This document shows, piece by piece, positions 42,672-54,441 of a stretch of 64,000 nucleotides of DNA; position 1 is the first letter of the stretch, and the number at the start of each line of letters is the position of its first letter. The notes below the pieces were generated by a model that was not told the DNA's origin, ran no database searches, and saw nothing but the letters and a program-made list of their open reading frames with translations. Position numbers and translations under genes: made by a program. Source of the stretch: Actinobacillus equuli (lineage in GTDB: Bacteria; Pseudomonadota; Gammaproteobacteria; Enterobacterales; Pasteurellaceae); the NCBI RefSeq assembly GCF_900636745.1, contig NZ_LR134310.1, positions 1-64,000 of the forward strand, written 5' to 3'.

Positions 42672-45599
42672 TTATCTTGCTAAAATTTCACGTTTTCCGT
42701 TTTTTCCTTGCTCTGAAAGAATACCTTGTGCTTCCATTTGGTCAACAATGCGTGCTGCACGGTTAAAACCTAATGAGAAGCGGCGTTGTAGACCACTTAT
42801 TGAAGTCACTCCGCTTTCAATTACAAATTCAACAACTTCATCAAACAGTGGATCGAGGTCGCCGGCTCCACCAACTCGCTCTGAACCTTCGGATTCTTCA
42901 ACGGAAGCGACAATACTTTCTAAATATTGCGGTTTGCCACGTGCACGCCAGTTATCCGCAACACGTTGCACATCTTCATCGCTCATAAATGCACCGTGGA
43001 TACGAATAATATCCGGGCTTCCAGCACCGGAATACAGCATATCGCCTCGACCTAATAATGCTTCCGCCCCACCTGCATCTAAAATGGTACGCGAGTCAAT
43101 TTGGCTAGCGACGGTGAAGGCAATACGGCTTGGGATATTCGCTTTAATTACACCGGTAATCACATCGGTTGAAGGACGTTGCGTTGCAAGAATTAAGTGG
43201 ATACCGACCGCTCGAGCCTTTTGCGCAATACGCATAATGTATTCTTCGACCTCTTTGCCGGCAGACATCATTAAATCCGCAAATTCATCTACAATCAGTA
43301 CAATATAACTGAGTTTCTCTAGTGCCGGCGGTAATTGATCCATTGAATCGCCCGGGCGCCAAGTTGGATCAGGAATAGGGAAATTCATCGCAGCTGCCTG
43401 GTCAATTTTATCGTTGTAACCTTCAATATTACGCACACTTAAATGACTTACTAATAAATAACGGCGTTCCATTTCCTCCACCGCCCAACGTAAAGCATTT
43501 GCTGCTTTCTTCATATCGGTCACGACCGGTGTTAACAAATGCGGAATATCGTTATAGATGGATAATTCAACCACTTTCGGATCAATCATAATAAAACGCA
43601 CTTGTTCCGGAGAAAGCTTGAATAATAAGCTCAAGATCATGGTGTTGACCCCAACCGATTTACCACCGCCGGTTTGCCCTGCAACCAGTAAATGCGGCAT
43701 TTTTGCCATATCAACCACAATCGGTTCGCCACTAATATCTTTACCTAGCGCCATTGGTAAGGTTGCTTTACTGTGTTTAAAGGCATCACTATTTAACACA
43801 TCACGAAGCCAAACCGTTTCACGCTGTTTGTTAGGCGTTTCAATTCCCATATAAGGTTTACCTGGAACAACCTCAGTGATACGAATCGCTTTAAACATTA
43901 ATTCACGGGACAAATCGCTTGCTAAACCGACTACTTTTGCGGCTTTAACACCAGCAGCCGGTTTGATTTCATAGCGGGTAACTACCGGCCCAACCAATAC
44001 GTCTTCAACTGTTGCTTTCACACCATAATTTGCTAACGCACTTTCCAAGCGATGAGAAGTTTCAACAATTTCTTGCTCGGTAATTTGCTGTGTTTGGCGA
44101 GGCGACTCGTCTAACAAATCAAGTGTCGGTAACGGCGTTGTCGGTTTTTCTGTTGTATGGTTACGTTGTAACAATGGATGTATTAATGTATCGCCATAAC
44201 CTTTTGGATAATTAGGCGCTGATACCGGTTCTGCTTCCTGCTGCATATTAGCTACTTTCACACTTGGCATAACGACTGGCTCTGGCTCACTCTTGATAAT
44301 GTTTTCAAATGTTTGCTCTAAGCCTTGCGCTTTAGCACGTTGTTCCATTTGCGCTAAACGAGCCTGCTCCGCTTGTTCAAATTCTTTTGCTAATAATGCT
44401 TCATAATCTTCTTCAAGCTCTTCTTTCTGTGTCGATTCTTCAAGCACTGGTTGTAGGCGTACCACCGGTTTTGCTTCTTGAACAAATGCCGGCATAGGTG
44501 AATTCATATCTTGATATTCAACCGTTGCATCCGCCTCATCATTATTCTCTACTACTTCAAATTCATCTTGCTGCTCAAGCGCTTGCTTGAATTCATCAGT
44601 CGGCGAAATCACTTCAGACTGAGGTACTACAGCTTCCACTAACGGATTTAAACGAATTTTCGGTAAATCAATTTCTGCGTTAGACTCAACAAATTCTTGG
44701 GCAACAGACGGCTGACTAGTAATTTCCATTCCTTGAATATTAATTTTGGGTAATTCAAGTTCAGTTTCTACGTTAAACATATTTTGATCCGATAATCCAG
44801 TATCTGTCTCATTTGGAGTAAATTCAGACTGTGATTTTAAGCCGGTAATATTTGGGCGGCTAAATACTGAAACATCCGTAAGCTGCTGAGTCTCGGCATT
44901 ATCTTGTGCTTCTTCTGCTGTATTCTCATCAATAACAAGCGGTTGAATTTCTTCTGAATTTTGCAAATGGGCTTCATTTACTTCCGTATCTGCTGCTACC
45001 GCCGTCTCTTTAGGTTGATCTTTTGCCACAAGCCAATCATAGAATTGGGCAAATAGTAGTAGGAGTGATTGACCTGAACAAAAATAGAAACCAATACCGG
45101 TAAAAATCATTGCAATAAACAATGCACCGAATTGACCGATTGTTGTTGCAAGTAGTGATTGGAACATACCGCCGACAAAACCACCGGATAAATAATAGGC
45201 ATTATTTGACAACACCACGCTAGCAAGCCCAGCCAAACCAATCAGTAATAAAATAAAACTACTGAAACGCAAGCAAAAATGTTTCCAAGTCCACTCATTC
45301 GCTAAACGGAAAACCAACGAATATACCGATACGCCGCATAAGGTAAACGGCACAATAAATGCAACTTTACCTAAAAAAGCATACAGTAAATCCATCGTCC
45401 AAGCGCCGAATACACCCGTTTTATTCAATACTCTATGCTCCGTAACACTACTTGCCGTACTCCAAGCATTATCTAGCGGACTATAACTTGCCCATGCCAC
45501 GAGCAAATAAAAGCCAAATAGCCCCATTAAAATTAATGCGAAATTAATCACATTTTCTTTACCTTTTAAGCGTGGTTTGAATCGTTCGATCACACTCAC
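42672..45599 (-). CDS. ftsK: DNA translocase FtsK
   Basis: Pumps DNA at the division septum and activates XerCD at dif, the site found at 2201 in this window. 975 residues, shorter than E. coli (1329) because the linker is short. N-terminal membrane helices (residues 20-190), a Glu/Gln/Pro-rich linker (about 200-480), the motor with Walker A AGQTGGGKS near 637 and Walker B IVLIVDEFADLM, and the C-terminal gamma winged helix (FSLGFNRAARIVDQM) that reads KOPS and contacts XerD. It starts 3 bp after lrp. Confidence 0.96.
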   Translation of the reverse strand: MSVIERFKPRLKGKENVINFALILMGLFGFYLLVAWASYSPLDNAWSTASSVTEHRVLNKTGVFGAWTMDLLYAFLGKVAFIVPFTLCGVSVYSLVFRLANEWTWKHFCLRFSSFILLLIGLAGLASVVLSNNAYYLSGGFVGGMFQSLLATTIGQFGALFIAMIFTGIGFYFCSGQSLLLLFAQFYDWLVAKDQPKETAVAADTEVNEAHLQNSEEIQPLVIDENTAEEAQDNAETQQLTDVSVFSRPNITGLKSQSEFTPNETDTGLSDQNMFNVETELELPKINIQGMEITSQPSVAQEFVESNAEIDLPKIRLNPLVEAVVPQSEVISPTDEFKQALEQQDEFEVVENNDEADATVEYQDMNSPMPAFVQEAKPVVRLQPVLEESTQKEELEEDYEALLAKEFEQAEQARLAQMEQRAKAQGLEQTFENIIKSEPEPVVMPSVKVANMQQEAEPVSAPNYPKGYGDTLIHPLLQRNHTTEKPTTPLPTLDLLDESPRQTQQITEQEIVETSHRLESALANYGVKATVEDVLVGPVVTRYEIKPAAGVKAAKVVGLASDLSRELMFKAIRITEVVPGKPYMGIETPNKQRETVWLRDVLNSDAFKHSKATLPMALGKDISGEPIVVDMAKMPHLLVAGQTGGGKSVGVNTMILSLLFKLSPEQVRFIMIDPKVVELSIYNDIPHLLTPVVTDMKKAANALRWAVEEMERRYLLVSHLSVRNIEGYNDKIDQAAAMNFPIPDPTWRPGDSMDQLPPALEKLSYIVLIVDEFADLMMSAGKEVEEYIMRIAQKARAVGIHLILATQRPSTDVITGVIKANIPSRIAFTVASQIDSRTILDAGGAEALLGRGDMLYSGAGSPDIIRIHGAFMSDEDVQRVADNWRARGKPQYLESIVASVEESEGSERVGGAGDLDPLFDEVVEFVIESGVTSISGLQRRFSLGFNRAARIVDQMEAQGILSEQGKNGKREILAR

Positions 45600-45602
45600 T
45601 CC

Positions 45603-46085
45603 TTATTTTAATAAGAGATAATTAGTTTGTTTTACTTCTTCCATTACCACGTAAGTACGAGTGTCATTCACACCGGGTAAACGAAGTAAAGTCGTGCCTA
45701 ATAATTTACGATAAGCCGCCATATCCGCCACACGTGTTTTTAGCAAATAGTCGAAATCACCGGAAACTAAATGGCACTCTTGAATTTCATCCAGTTGTTG
45801 CACAGCACGGTTAAATTCCTCAAACACATCCGGTTTTCCACGCACTAAGGTGATTTCTACAATCACCAGTAACGGTGCTTCGAGTAATTCAGGATTAAGC
45901 AACGCTCTATATCCCATAATCACATTTTGCTTCTCTAAACGTTTTACACGCTCTAAACAAGGTGTCGGTGATAAACCAACACGTTTAGAAAGTTCGATAT
46001 TGGAAATTTTACCGTTACGTTGTAGCTCGTTCAGTATTTTTAAATCGATGGCATCTAATGCTTTAGGTAGTTTTTTATGTTCCAT
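45603..46085 (-). CDS. lrp: Leucine-responsive regulatory protein
   Basis: Global feast/famine regulator of amino acid metabolism. 160 residues (E. coli 164). N-terminal helix-turn-helix (KISNIELSKRVGLSPTPCLERVKRLE) and C-terminal RAM domain (IVEITLVRGKPDVFEEF, ending CHLVSGDFDYLLKTRV). The lrp-ftsK order is the one found in E. coli. The sequence is highly typical of Lrp proper and not of AsnC. Confidence 0.93.
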   Translation of the reverse strand: MEHKKLPKALDAIDLKILNELQRNGKISNIELSKRVGLSPTPCLERVKRLEKQNVIMGYRALLNPELLEAPLLVIVEITLVRGKPDVFEEFNRAVQQLDEIQECHLVSGDFDYLLKTRVADMAAYRKLLGTTLLRLPGVNDTRTYVVMEEVKQTNYLLLK

Positions 46086-46226
46086 TTTTTACCCTTTATA
46101 GTTTTTTGTGCTGATGATCTATTGTACAGGGTTTAAGCGCATTGGTCTAATTGAGTTTGCAAAAAATAAGGGAAATTTCACCGCTTGTTTGCAGTAAGCT
46201 TTCCCTTCGATAGATCAGATTTAATT

Positions 46227-47342
46227 TTAGAGAACTTGAACTAATTGAGTCCCAAACTCTTTACGCCACCCTTTAAGTAACTCCGGCAATTTCTCCGGAT
46301 TTTTCCCTCGAATAAACCAACTAAATAATTGATTTAATTGACGCTTACTTGCTAATAATTCAGGGGCAAGATCAAGCGGTCGAATTTCGGCTAATTTTTG
46401 CTGTAATAATTTTAAGCTGTGTTTATAACCCTGTTCATCGACAAGACGGGATATTGTCGGCGGATAATCTTCTTTCGTAACCGCCTTCCCTTGCTCAACT
46501 AATAGTAATAACTTTTTACCATGTATACGAACTTCGTTCGGATGCATAAATTCCAATAATTGAGAAGTATGTTTAGGCTGTAGTTTGGCTATTTCAAATA
46601 AATTCTGTTCTTTTACCACAAAGTTCAGCGCTAAATCGCGTTTTTCCGCTTCTTCCATACGCCATTTGGCTAAAACTTGTAACACAGCTAATTGTGCTGA
46701 GGTCAAACGCCATGCATTAGAAATATCTTTGTATGCTTTTGAACTATTCGGTAAGTTTTGGCGTTTTTCCAAGAGAGTTTGGCACTCTTCTTCTACTGCA
46801 TTCTGCCAACGGGTAACATCAAGATCTACGACTAAGCGTTGATAAACCGGTAATAAATACCATACATCCGCTGCTGCATATTGTAATTGCTCTTCACTTA
46901 AAGGACGGGCTAACCAATCTGTACGAGATGCACCTTTATCCAGTTCAATCTGTAAATAATGCGCTACTAATTTAGCAAATCCCATTGAAACCCCAATTCC
47001 GGCAAAGCCTGCCATAATTTGTGTATCCACCAGAGGTGTTGGTAATTGTTTGAAACGATGTTGAAAGACTTCAAGATCTTCACTGCAAGCATGTAAAACT
47101 TTTACTACTTGTTGATTCGCCAATAGCTCAATAAAAGGCGCAAAGTCATCTATTTTAGTTGGATCGATAAGACTCACTTGTTCGCCGTCAAATAGCTGAA
47201 TCAGGCCTAATTTAGGATAATAAGTACGAGTACGAATAAATTCCGTATCCAATGCAACTGCCTGTTTTTGACCTGCATTTTGGCAAACCTCAGCTAATTT
47301 TTGATTGGTATCAACCCAAATATAGTGAATGTTCTGATTCAT
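46227..47342 (-). CDS. rnd: Ribonuclease D
   Basis: 3'-5' exoribonuclease for tRNA 3' maturation. 371 residues from the ATG at 47342 (E. coli 375). DEDD exonuclease: ALDTEFIRTRTYYP, the second Asp in HACSEDLEVF, and YAAADVWYLLPVY. C-terminal HRDC domains follow (LAVLQVLAKWRMEEAEKRDLA). It stands alone. Confidence 0.93.
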   Translation of the reverse strand: MNQNIHYIWVDTNQKLAEVCQNAGQKQAVALDTEFIRTRTYYPKLGLIQLFDGEQVSLIDPTKIDDFAPFIELLANQQVVKVLHACSEDLEVFQHRFKQLPTPLVDTQIMAGFAGIGVSMGFAKLVAHYLQIELDKGASRTDWLARPLSEEQLQYAAADVWYLLPVYQRLVVDLDVTRWQNAVEEECQTLLEKRQNLPNSSKAYKDISNAWRLTSAQLAVLQVLAKWRMEEAEKRDLALNFVVKEQNLFEIAKLQPKHTSQLLEFMHPNEVRIHGKKLLLLVEQGKAVTKEDYPPTISRLVDEQGYKHSLKLLQQKLAEIRPLDLAPELLASKRQLNQLFSWFIRGKNPEKLPELLKGWRKEFGTQLVQVL

Positions 47343-47540
47343 TTTTATGCTCTTTTTAGTTAATTTTTTCAATAAATAAATTAATTATGTGAGTTAGTTC
47401 ACAGAATTACAATAAAGTGGTTGTACTTCAAAAGCATTGAAGCAAAAATAATTATCTTATGGAGTGTTTGATTTTGTAAATTTTAATAGCAGTGCTTCTT
47501 TTTATAAGCATGAAGTACGCTTTAACTTAAGGATTATACT

Positions 47541-48734
47541 ATGATTTCTGATAATAAAACCCAACATCTTGGTACAATTTATCGACTAGTGGAACAATTT
47601 GAACTTATTTCGCGTACAGATCTTGCTAAACTCTCGGGCTTAGCACCAGCTTCAATTACGAATCTCACCAAATCATTAATTGATAATAAATTCATCTTGG
47701 AACGTACGGTACAAAATAACACCTCACGTGGCAGACCTGCTGTAGGCTTAGCCGTATCTAATTTTTTCTGGCAATTACTCTGTTTTACGCTTTCTCCAGA
47801 TAACGTAGAAATTTCATTGTGCGAATTAAATGGCAAACCAATTCAAACCAAGCATTACTCTCTTTCTTCCAAAGACTATCCGCAACTTGATAACTACTTA
47901 CAAACTTGTCTAAATGATCTTTTCTGGCATTCGCCGATGGAGACAAATCGAATATTAGCCGTATCAATTAGTGTTGTTGGGCAAATTAATGCTGAACATA
48001 GTAAGATTACACGTTTAGGTGATACATCTATCGAATGCGCATTTGTGGAAACATTAAAAGCACAATTCGATTGTCCTATTTTATTAAACGAGCATTTTCA
48101 ATTATGGCTTTTAACGGAATCAACTTTAGGTAGCTTAATTAATAATGATAACGTGATTTTCTTGCAGCTAGATGAAGCAGTCAATCTAAGTGTCTTATTA
48201 CGTGGCAATTTACTTCACCAACAATCAAAAATGAATGTTGATAAAATGCTAATGCCCAAATTCAGCTCGTTGAGTGATGTTGCCGCACCAAGTGATTGTG
48301 ACGAAATTCAGCGCTATCAGCTTAACCATCAGGTTACCTTCCCTGCCATTATCCGTTTAGTTGATCGTTATCTACCGAATACATTTACTCAGCACAATGA
48401 AAAAATTCAGTATTTATGTGAGCAAATCGAACAGCAAAATGAAGCTGCACTGATGATTCTGGAGCATATTAGTGATAATTTGGCTTATGTATTAATGAAT
48501 CTGATTAATATTTTTTCAACTGAAAAAATTATGCTTAACTCGCCGCTTTTACGTATTAAACATATTCTATTCGAACAAATTCAGCAAAAATTACAAAACG
48601 AACTACTTATCGGTAACCACCAAGTAGACTTAGTAACCAGTCAATTTGAATGGAATAGTCCACTTATTGCTTGTTCCGCAATAAAACAAGGGATTTATGA
48701 GGGAAATTTGATCAAGGACATCATTCAGCTTTAA
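47541..48734 (+). CDS. ROK family transcriptional regulator (Mlc/NagC-like)
   Basis: 397 residues (E. coli NagC and Mlc 406). An N-terminal winged helix (LAKLSGLAPASITNLTKSLIDN, ending RGRPAVGLAVS), then an ROK domain with the actin-like fold. The zinc motif CxCGxxGC of NagC/Mlc, usually near residue 250, is not visible, and the sequence there is MPKFSSLSDVAAPSDCDEI. Sugar-binding residues may be degenerate also. Targets cannot be told from the context: rnd lies divergent upstream, bioD downstream. Confidence 0.8.
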   Translation: MISDNKTQHLGTIYRLVEQFELISRTDLAKLSGLAPASITNLTKSLIDNKFILERTVQNNTSRGRPAVGLAVSNFFWQLLCFTLSPDNVEISLCELNGKPIQTKHYSLSSKDYPQLDNYLQTCLNDLFWHSPMETNRILAVSISVVGQINAEHSKITRLGDTSIECAFVETLKAQFDCPILLNEHFQLWLLTESTLGSLINNDNVIFLQLDEAVNLSVLLRGNLLHQQSKMNVDKMLMPKFSSLSDVAAPSDCDEIQRYQLNHQVTFPAIIRLVDRYLPNTFTQHNEKIQYLCEQIEQQNEAALMILEHISDNLAYVLMNLINIFSTEKIMLNSPLLRIKHILFEQIQQKLQNELLIGNHQVDLVTSQFEWNSPLIACSAIKQGIYEGNLIKDIIQL

Positions 48735-48800
48735 AACTTGAGCTAAAATATAGGCAATTTTGTAACTTTTTTGTTATTTTTAGATAATAGAGAAATAAAT

Positions 48801-49520
48801 ATGCCTTCATTATTTATTACCGGCACGGATACCAATGTGGGAAAAACCATTGTTACCCGTGCTATTTTACAAACATTAGCTGCAAATCAATTTGTGGCGG
48901 TTGGTTATAAACCGATTGCTTGTGGCGGCGATGATTCTCTTCCGACAGAACCTAATCAAGCAGACTATGCTAGCGAAGATAATCCGGATGTATTGACGAT
49001 TCTGGATAGTTGTCCTACGCCCGTTGCTTATCGAGAAATTAACAGTTATACCTTTATTCACTCCAGTACGCCGGTATTTGCTGCATTGGATGCCGTTCAC
49101 CATATTCAAGAAGAAAAATTAAACCAAGATTTAACCCGTTTACAGCAAAATTATCCGAATGTTGTGGTTGAAGGTACTTATGGCTGGCTAACTCCGATCA
49201 ATAAAGATTTAAGTTTTGCTGACTGGGTAAAGAATAATCAAATGCCTGTCGTATTAGTGGTGGGAATTAAAGAGGGTTGCGTTAATCATGCGCTACTAAC
49301 CGCACAGGCGATTAAGCAGAAAGGTGTTCAGTTAGTTGGGTGGATCGCAAACCGTATTAACCCGGGTTTACGCCACTATGCGGAATTAATCGAATTATTG
49401 AGTCAAGAAATTGAAGCGCCGTTACTTGGTCAAATTCCTTATATCGCTTATCCGAATAAGAAAGATTTAACTTCGTATATTCAAAATCCTGAACCTCTCT
49501 TACAATATTTTAAAAAGTAA
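48801..49520 (+). CDS. bioD: Dethiobiotin synthetase
   Basis: Closes the ureido ring of biotin. 239 residues from the ATG at 48801. P-loop GTDTNVGKT at residues 8-16, conserved GYKPIACGG and the VVEGTYGWLTPI motif for the substrate. No other biotin gene lies beside it. The binding site (AGAGAA) is weak. The ROK regulator gene ends 67 bp upstream. Confidence 0.92.
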   Translation: MPSLFITGTDTNVGKTIVTRAILQTLAANQFVAVGYKPIACGGDDSLPTEPNQADYASEDNPDVLTILDSCPTPVAYREINSYTFIHSSTPVFAALDAVHHIQEEKLNQDLTRLQQNYPNVVVEGTYGWLTPINKDLSFADWVKNNQMPVVLVVGIKEGCVNHALLTAQAIKQKGVQLVGWIANRINPGLRHYAELIELLSQEIEAPLLGQIPYIAYPNKKDLTSYIQNPEPLLQYFKK

Positions 49521-49528
49521 AATGAAAA

Positions 49529-49552
49529 TAGCCTCCGTCAGGGGGCTTTTTA
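49529..49552 (+). terminator. Terminator of bioD
   Basis: AGCCTCC/GGGGGCT with loop GTCA and TTTTT. One G-T pair. Confidence 0.7.
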
Positions 49553-49607
49553 ATATGTAAAGGCTAGAGAAATTAAACCGCTTGCCTAAGTGTAAGAACT
49601 AAAAGGC

Positions 49608-49636
49608 ATAAAAAAAGCCCCTCAACTAGGGGCTAC
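49608..49636 (-). terminator. Terminator of the nlpC-type gene
   Basis: AGCCCCT/AGGGGCT with a short loop. On the minus strand it is followed by seven Ts. The remaining sequence to 49785 is AT-rich with no gene. Confidence 0.8.
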
Positions 49637-49785
49637 TCGGAAAGCAAATTTATGAAATCGGTTGTTGAACACAACACTTTTTGTTAAGTACGTATAGAAT
49701 ACGTCAATTTATTCAATTTTTCAAATTTTATTCCAATAAATTTGTGACTTTTTTCTAAAAATGTGATCTCTGTCATATTTTTAAA

Positions 49786-50310
49786 TTATAAGCGGCGTGC
49801 TTGCCAGAATGTTCTCGACCAATATGGTGAGTTCATATCTGAATAAATAACCCCTCCCTTAGTCGAAGCATGTAAGAACTGTCCATTTTTTACATATACG
49901 CCAACATGTTTACCGTTAGGGCCTCGTCCTGTTTTAAAGAATACTAAATCACCGGTTCTAAGCTCATCACGATCGATTCTCGTCCCTTCTTTGGCTTGCT
50001 CTGAAGTCGTTCTCGGTAAGTCAATTCCAAATAAATCACGGAATGTCACTTGCATAAAGCCGGAACAATCAATACCCGCTTTGCTATTCCCGCCTAAACG
50101 GTAACGAGTACCTTTCCACTCATGTTGCTGCTCACTCAAGCTGCTAATTGCCATAATCGGGTCAGATAAAGTGCTGTGGTGAGTACGGAAAATTCCTGCT
50201 CTTGCCTTAATTGGTCCTGATGTGTTGTCACTACTTGAACATGCTGTTAATAGCGCTGCACAAGCTAAGATAGCAAACGAAGAAAATCGTTTTTTGTTGA
50301 ATTTAATCAT
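49786..50310 (-). CDS. NlpC/P60 family lipoprotein, peptidoglycan endopeptidase
   Basis: 174 residues. Lipobox LLTAC with Cys24. The catalytic triad is complete: C82 in GIDCSGFM, H135 in GKHVGVYV, H147 in FLHAST. It resembles NlpC and MepS (Spr) of E. coli, which cut cross-links between stem peptides. The place behind pheT-ihfA is near that of nlpC in the E. coli pheST-ihfA-btu region. It is not settled which of the two it is. Confidence 0.88.
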   Translation of the reverse strand: MIKFNKKRFSSFAILACAALLTACSSSDNTSGPIKARAGIFRTHHSTLSDPIMAISSLSEQQHEWKGTRYRLGGNSKAGIDCSGFMQVTFRDLFGIDLPRTTSEQAKEGTRIDRDELRTGDLVFFKTGRGPNGKHVGVYVKNGQFLHASTKGGVIYSDMNSPYWSRTFWQARRL

Positions 50311-50375
50311 ATATTCACTGCCTATAAAAAAACATCCTACAGGCTTTATTTCGCCTGTAGAATGCTATAACTTTT

Positions 50376-50672
50376 TTATGCCTTCACTTTTACATTTTCG
50401 ACTCTGTCTCTAAGCTTCTGACCGGGCTTGAATACCACTACTCGGCGAGCTGTCACGGCAACAGTTTCTCCGGTTTTAGGATTTCGTCCCGGACGAGCGT
50501 TCTTCTCACGTAGTGAGAAATTACCGAAACCGGACAATTTAACCTCTTCGCCTTTCTCTAAAGAACTACGAATTTCTTCGAAAAATTGCTCTACAAAGAG
50601 CTTAGCGATACGTTTGTCAAAGCCACATTTTTCAACGAGGCTTTCTGCGAGTTCAATTTTAGTGAGTGCCAT
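50376..50672 (-). CDS. ihfA: Integration host factor alpha subunit
   Basis: With IhfB bends DNA in recombination, replication and transcription. 98 residues (E. coli 99). The beta-arm has [18 protein letters not shown], where Pro intercalates into DNA. It begins 17 bp after the pheT stop, the conserved pheS-pheT-ihfA operon. Confidence 0.96.
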   Translation of the reverse strand: MALTKIELAESLVEKCGFDKRIAKLFVEQFFEEIRSSLEKGEEVKLSGFGNFSLREKNARPGRNPKTGETVAVTARRVVVFKPGQKLRDRVENVKVKA

Positions 50673-50689
50673 AAAAATAATCCTTAAAT

Positions 50690-53077
50690 CTAATCTCTTA
50701 GATATGCTTGGAAACGTTGTGCTAATTCAGCTAAGACTGCTTGAGTTACAGCTGAAATTTCTTCTTCTTCAAGCGTTTTTTCAGTATCTTGAACTGTTAA
50801 GCTAATTGCTAAACTTTTCTTACCAGCTTCTAAATTTGCGCCACGGTAAACATCAAATAAGTTTACTGCAACTAATTTTGAGCCGCCCGCATTGCGGCAT
50901 GCTGCTAATACATCACCAGCCGGTACATTCTCATCTACCACAACTGCAATATCACGGTTATTCGCAGGGAATTTAGAAATCTCTTTTGCCGTTGGAACCG
51001 GGCGATTTGCAATTGCATCACCTAGAATCTCAAATACAACAGGTTTACCTTTGATACCGAGTTTTTGCACGATAGATGGGTGAACCGAACCAATAAAACC
51101 GATTTCTTTGCCATCTAACATAATTGCCGCAGATTGCCCCGGATGTAATGCTGGGAACTGTTTTGCCACAAATTGTAAATCATGACGAGCTGAAGTTAAC
51201 GATAATACACGCTCCATATCGCCTTTTAAGTCAAAGAAGTCTATCACTTCGCCTTTACTTTCCCAATGTACCGGGCGTTTATCACCGACAATTGCCGCAC
51301 CGAATACGAATTCTTGACGAACACCTGATTCTGCTGTTGCATCCGGAATAAAGCGTAAACCGCCTTCAAAAATACGAACGCGTGTTTGCTGACGGCTTTG
51401 GTTGTAAACAATCGTATCTAATAAACCGGTTAATAGCGATAAACGCATTGCTGACATTTCGCTTGAAATCGGGTTAGGTAGAATTAACGCTTCTTGATTC
51501 GGATGCAATAATGATTGTTTTTTCGGATCAACGAAGCTATATGTTACGACTTCTTGATAATCGCTATCCACTAATGCAGTACGAATACGGCTAGCTTCTA
51601 ATAATTTCTCCGGCGTGCCTTTCATAGTTAAATGTGCAAGCGGAGAGTTATTCGGAATACTGTTATAACCGTAAATACGTGCAACCTCTTCGATAAGATC
51701 TTCTTCGATCTCAATATCGAAACGCCAGCTTGGTGCTACAGCAGTCCAACTATCATTTGTAAAGGTTACGTTTAGACCTAAGCGAGTTAAAATATCAGTT
51801 ACCGTTTCATTTTCAATATGGTGACCGATAACCGCATCTAATTTGCTACGACGTAAGGTAACCGTATTGCGCACAGGTAGGTGCTGTTCGCTTACTGCTT
51901 CAACGATTTCACCCGCTTCACCGCCACAAATTTCAAGTAATAATGCGGTTGCACGCTCCATCGCATCACGTGCTAATTGCGGGTCAACACCACGTTCGAA
52001 ACGGTGTGATGCATCAGTGTGTAAGCCATATTGACGTGCGCGACCGGTAATCGCTAATGGTGCAAAGAATGCAGATTCTAATACTACGTCAGTCGTATTT
52101 TCATTTACGCCGCTTGCTTCACCACCAAAGATACCTGCCATCGCTAATGCACCTTTGCTATCAGCAATCACTAAAGTATTTGGTTGTAATTTTGCGGTTG
52201 TACCGTCTAATAAAACTAATTCTTCACCCTCTTTTGCCATACGGACTTGGATAGCACCATCAATTTTAGACGCATCAAAAGCGTGCATCGGTTGACCAAG
52301 TTCTAACAGGCTTAAGTTAGTAATATCGACAATCGGGTCGATTGAACGAATACCACAACGGCGTAATTTCTCTTGTAGCCACAATGGTGAAGCTGCTTTT
52401 ACGTTTACATTTTTCACAACACGAGCAAGGTAACGCGGGCAAGCTTCCGGTGCTTGTAATTCTACAGCAACTTTGTCCGCAATCGTTGCCGGTACGGCTG
52501 AAATCACCGGTGCTTTTACTTCCGCTCGGTTAATTACGCCCACTTCACGTGCGATACCGGCAATGCTTAAACAGTCTGCACGGTTTGGCGTTAAGCTGAT
52601 CTCGATTGCCACATCATTTAAATCTAAATATTCACGGAAATCTTTACCAATTGGCGCATCCGCCGGTAATTCGATAATACCGCTATGATCTTCTTTGATG
52701 CCTAATTCAGAATATGAACAAAGCATACCTTCAGACGGCTGACCGCGTAATTTGGTTTTCTTAATTTTAAAATCGCCTGGTAATACAGCGCCTTCCGTTG
52801 CACATGCCACTTTTAAGCCCTGACGGCAGTTTGGTGCACCGCATACGATATCTAATAAGCGATCACCGCCTACATTCACTTTAGTTACACGTAATTTATC
52901 CGCATCCGGGTGTTGAGCACATTCAACCACTTCACCCACAACTACACCGGTAAATGCGCCGGCAACCAGTTCAACATCATCGACTTCTAAACCTAACATG
53001 GTGATTTGGTCGCATAATTGCTCTGTTGATACAGCAGGATTTACCCACTCACGCAACCAAGATTCATTAAATTTCAT
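50690..53077 (-). CDS. pheT: Phenylalanine-tRNA ligase beta subunit
   Basis: 795 residues, same length as in E. coli. N-terminal tRNA-binding OB domain ([27 protein letters not shown]), B3/B4 editing domain, B5 domain, the catalytic-like core and a C-terminal FDX-ACB domain ([23 protein letters not shown]). 98 bp after pheS, with one uptake signal (53131) in the gap. Confidence 0.97.
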   Translation of the reverse strand: MKFNESWLREWVNPAVSTEQLCDQITMLGLEVDDVELVAGAFTGVVVGEVVECAQHPDADKLRVTKVNVGGDRLLDIVCGAPNCRQGLKVACATEGAVLPGDFKIKKTKLRGQPSEGMLCSYSELGIKEDHSGIIELPADAPIGKDFREYLDLNDVAIEISLTPNRADCLSIAGIAREVGVINRAEVKAPVISAVPATIADKVAVELQAPEACPRYLARVVKNVNVKAASPLWLQEKLRRCGIRSIDPIVDITNLSLLELGQPMHAFDASKIDGAIQVRMAKEGEELVLLDGTTAKLQPNTLVIADSKGALAMAGIFGGEASGVNENTTDVVLESAFFAPLAITGRARQYGLHTDASHRFERGVDPQLARDAMERATALLLEICGGEAGEIVEAVSEQHLPVRNTVTLRRSKLDAVIGHHIENETVTDILTRLGLNVTFTNDSWTAVAPSWRFDIEIEEDLIEEVARIYGYNSIPNNSPLAHLTMKGTPEKLLEASRIRTALVDSDYQEVVTYSFVDPKKQSLLHPNQEALILPNPISSEMSAMRLSLLTGLLDTIVYNQSRQQTRVRIFEGGLRFIPDATAESGVRQEFVFGAAIVGDKRPVHWESKGEVIDFFDLKGDMERVLSLTSARHDLQFVAKQFPALHPGQSAAIMLDGKEIGFIGSVHPSIVQKLGIKGKPVVFEILGDAIANRPVPTAKEISKFPANNRDIAVVVDENVPAGDVLAACRNAGGSKLVAVNLFDVYRGANLEAGKKSLAISLTVQDTEKTLEEEEISAVTQAVLAELAQRFQAYLRD

Positions 53078-53175
53078 TTTATATCCTCTATTTTCTTACA
53101 CGGAACTTGCAAAATTCCACTTAATTTTGACCGCTTGTCATTCCCGTGTATTCAGTGAATTTCCGTAGCTAACTA

Positions 53176-54165
<990 letters not shown>

Positions 54166-54441
54166 CTATCCTCTAAATATATTGATGAAAAATTATTGTG
54201 ATGATAATACTTTGCCTGAAGAAAGTAAATGTAAAGTTAGGCTAAAGTGTTGATTTTTAAGGTTTCGCAAAAACAATTAATTTGAATGATTGATCTATAC
54301 AAGCGGTTTATTTTTGGAGTTTTTTTGCAAAAATTAGAAATAAAACAAAGTTTAGTGATTTGCTTTCATGAACCATTAGCTTAATAATTGAGAAAAGCGT
54401 ATTATCACGGCGTTTCGTTTACAACTATGAATGAGGAAATT

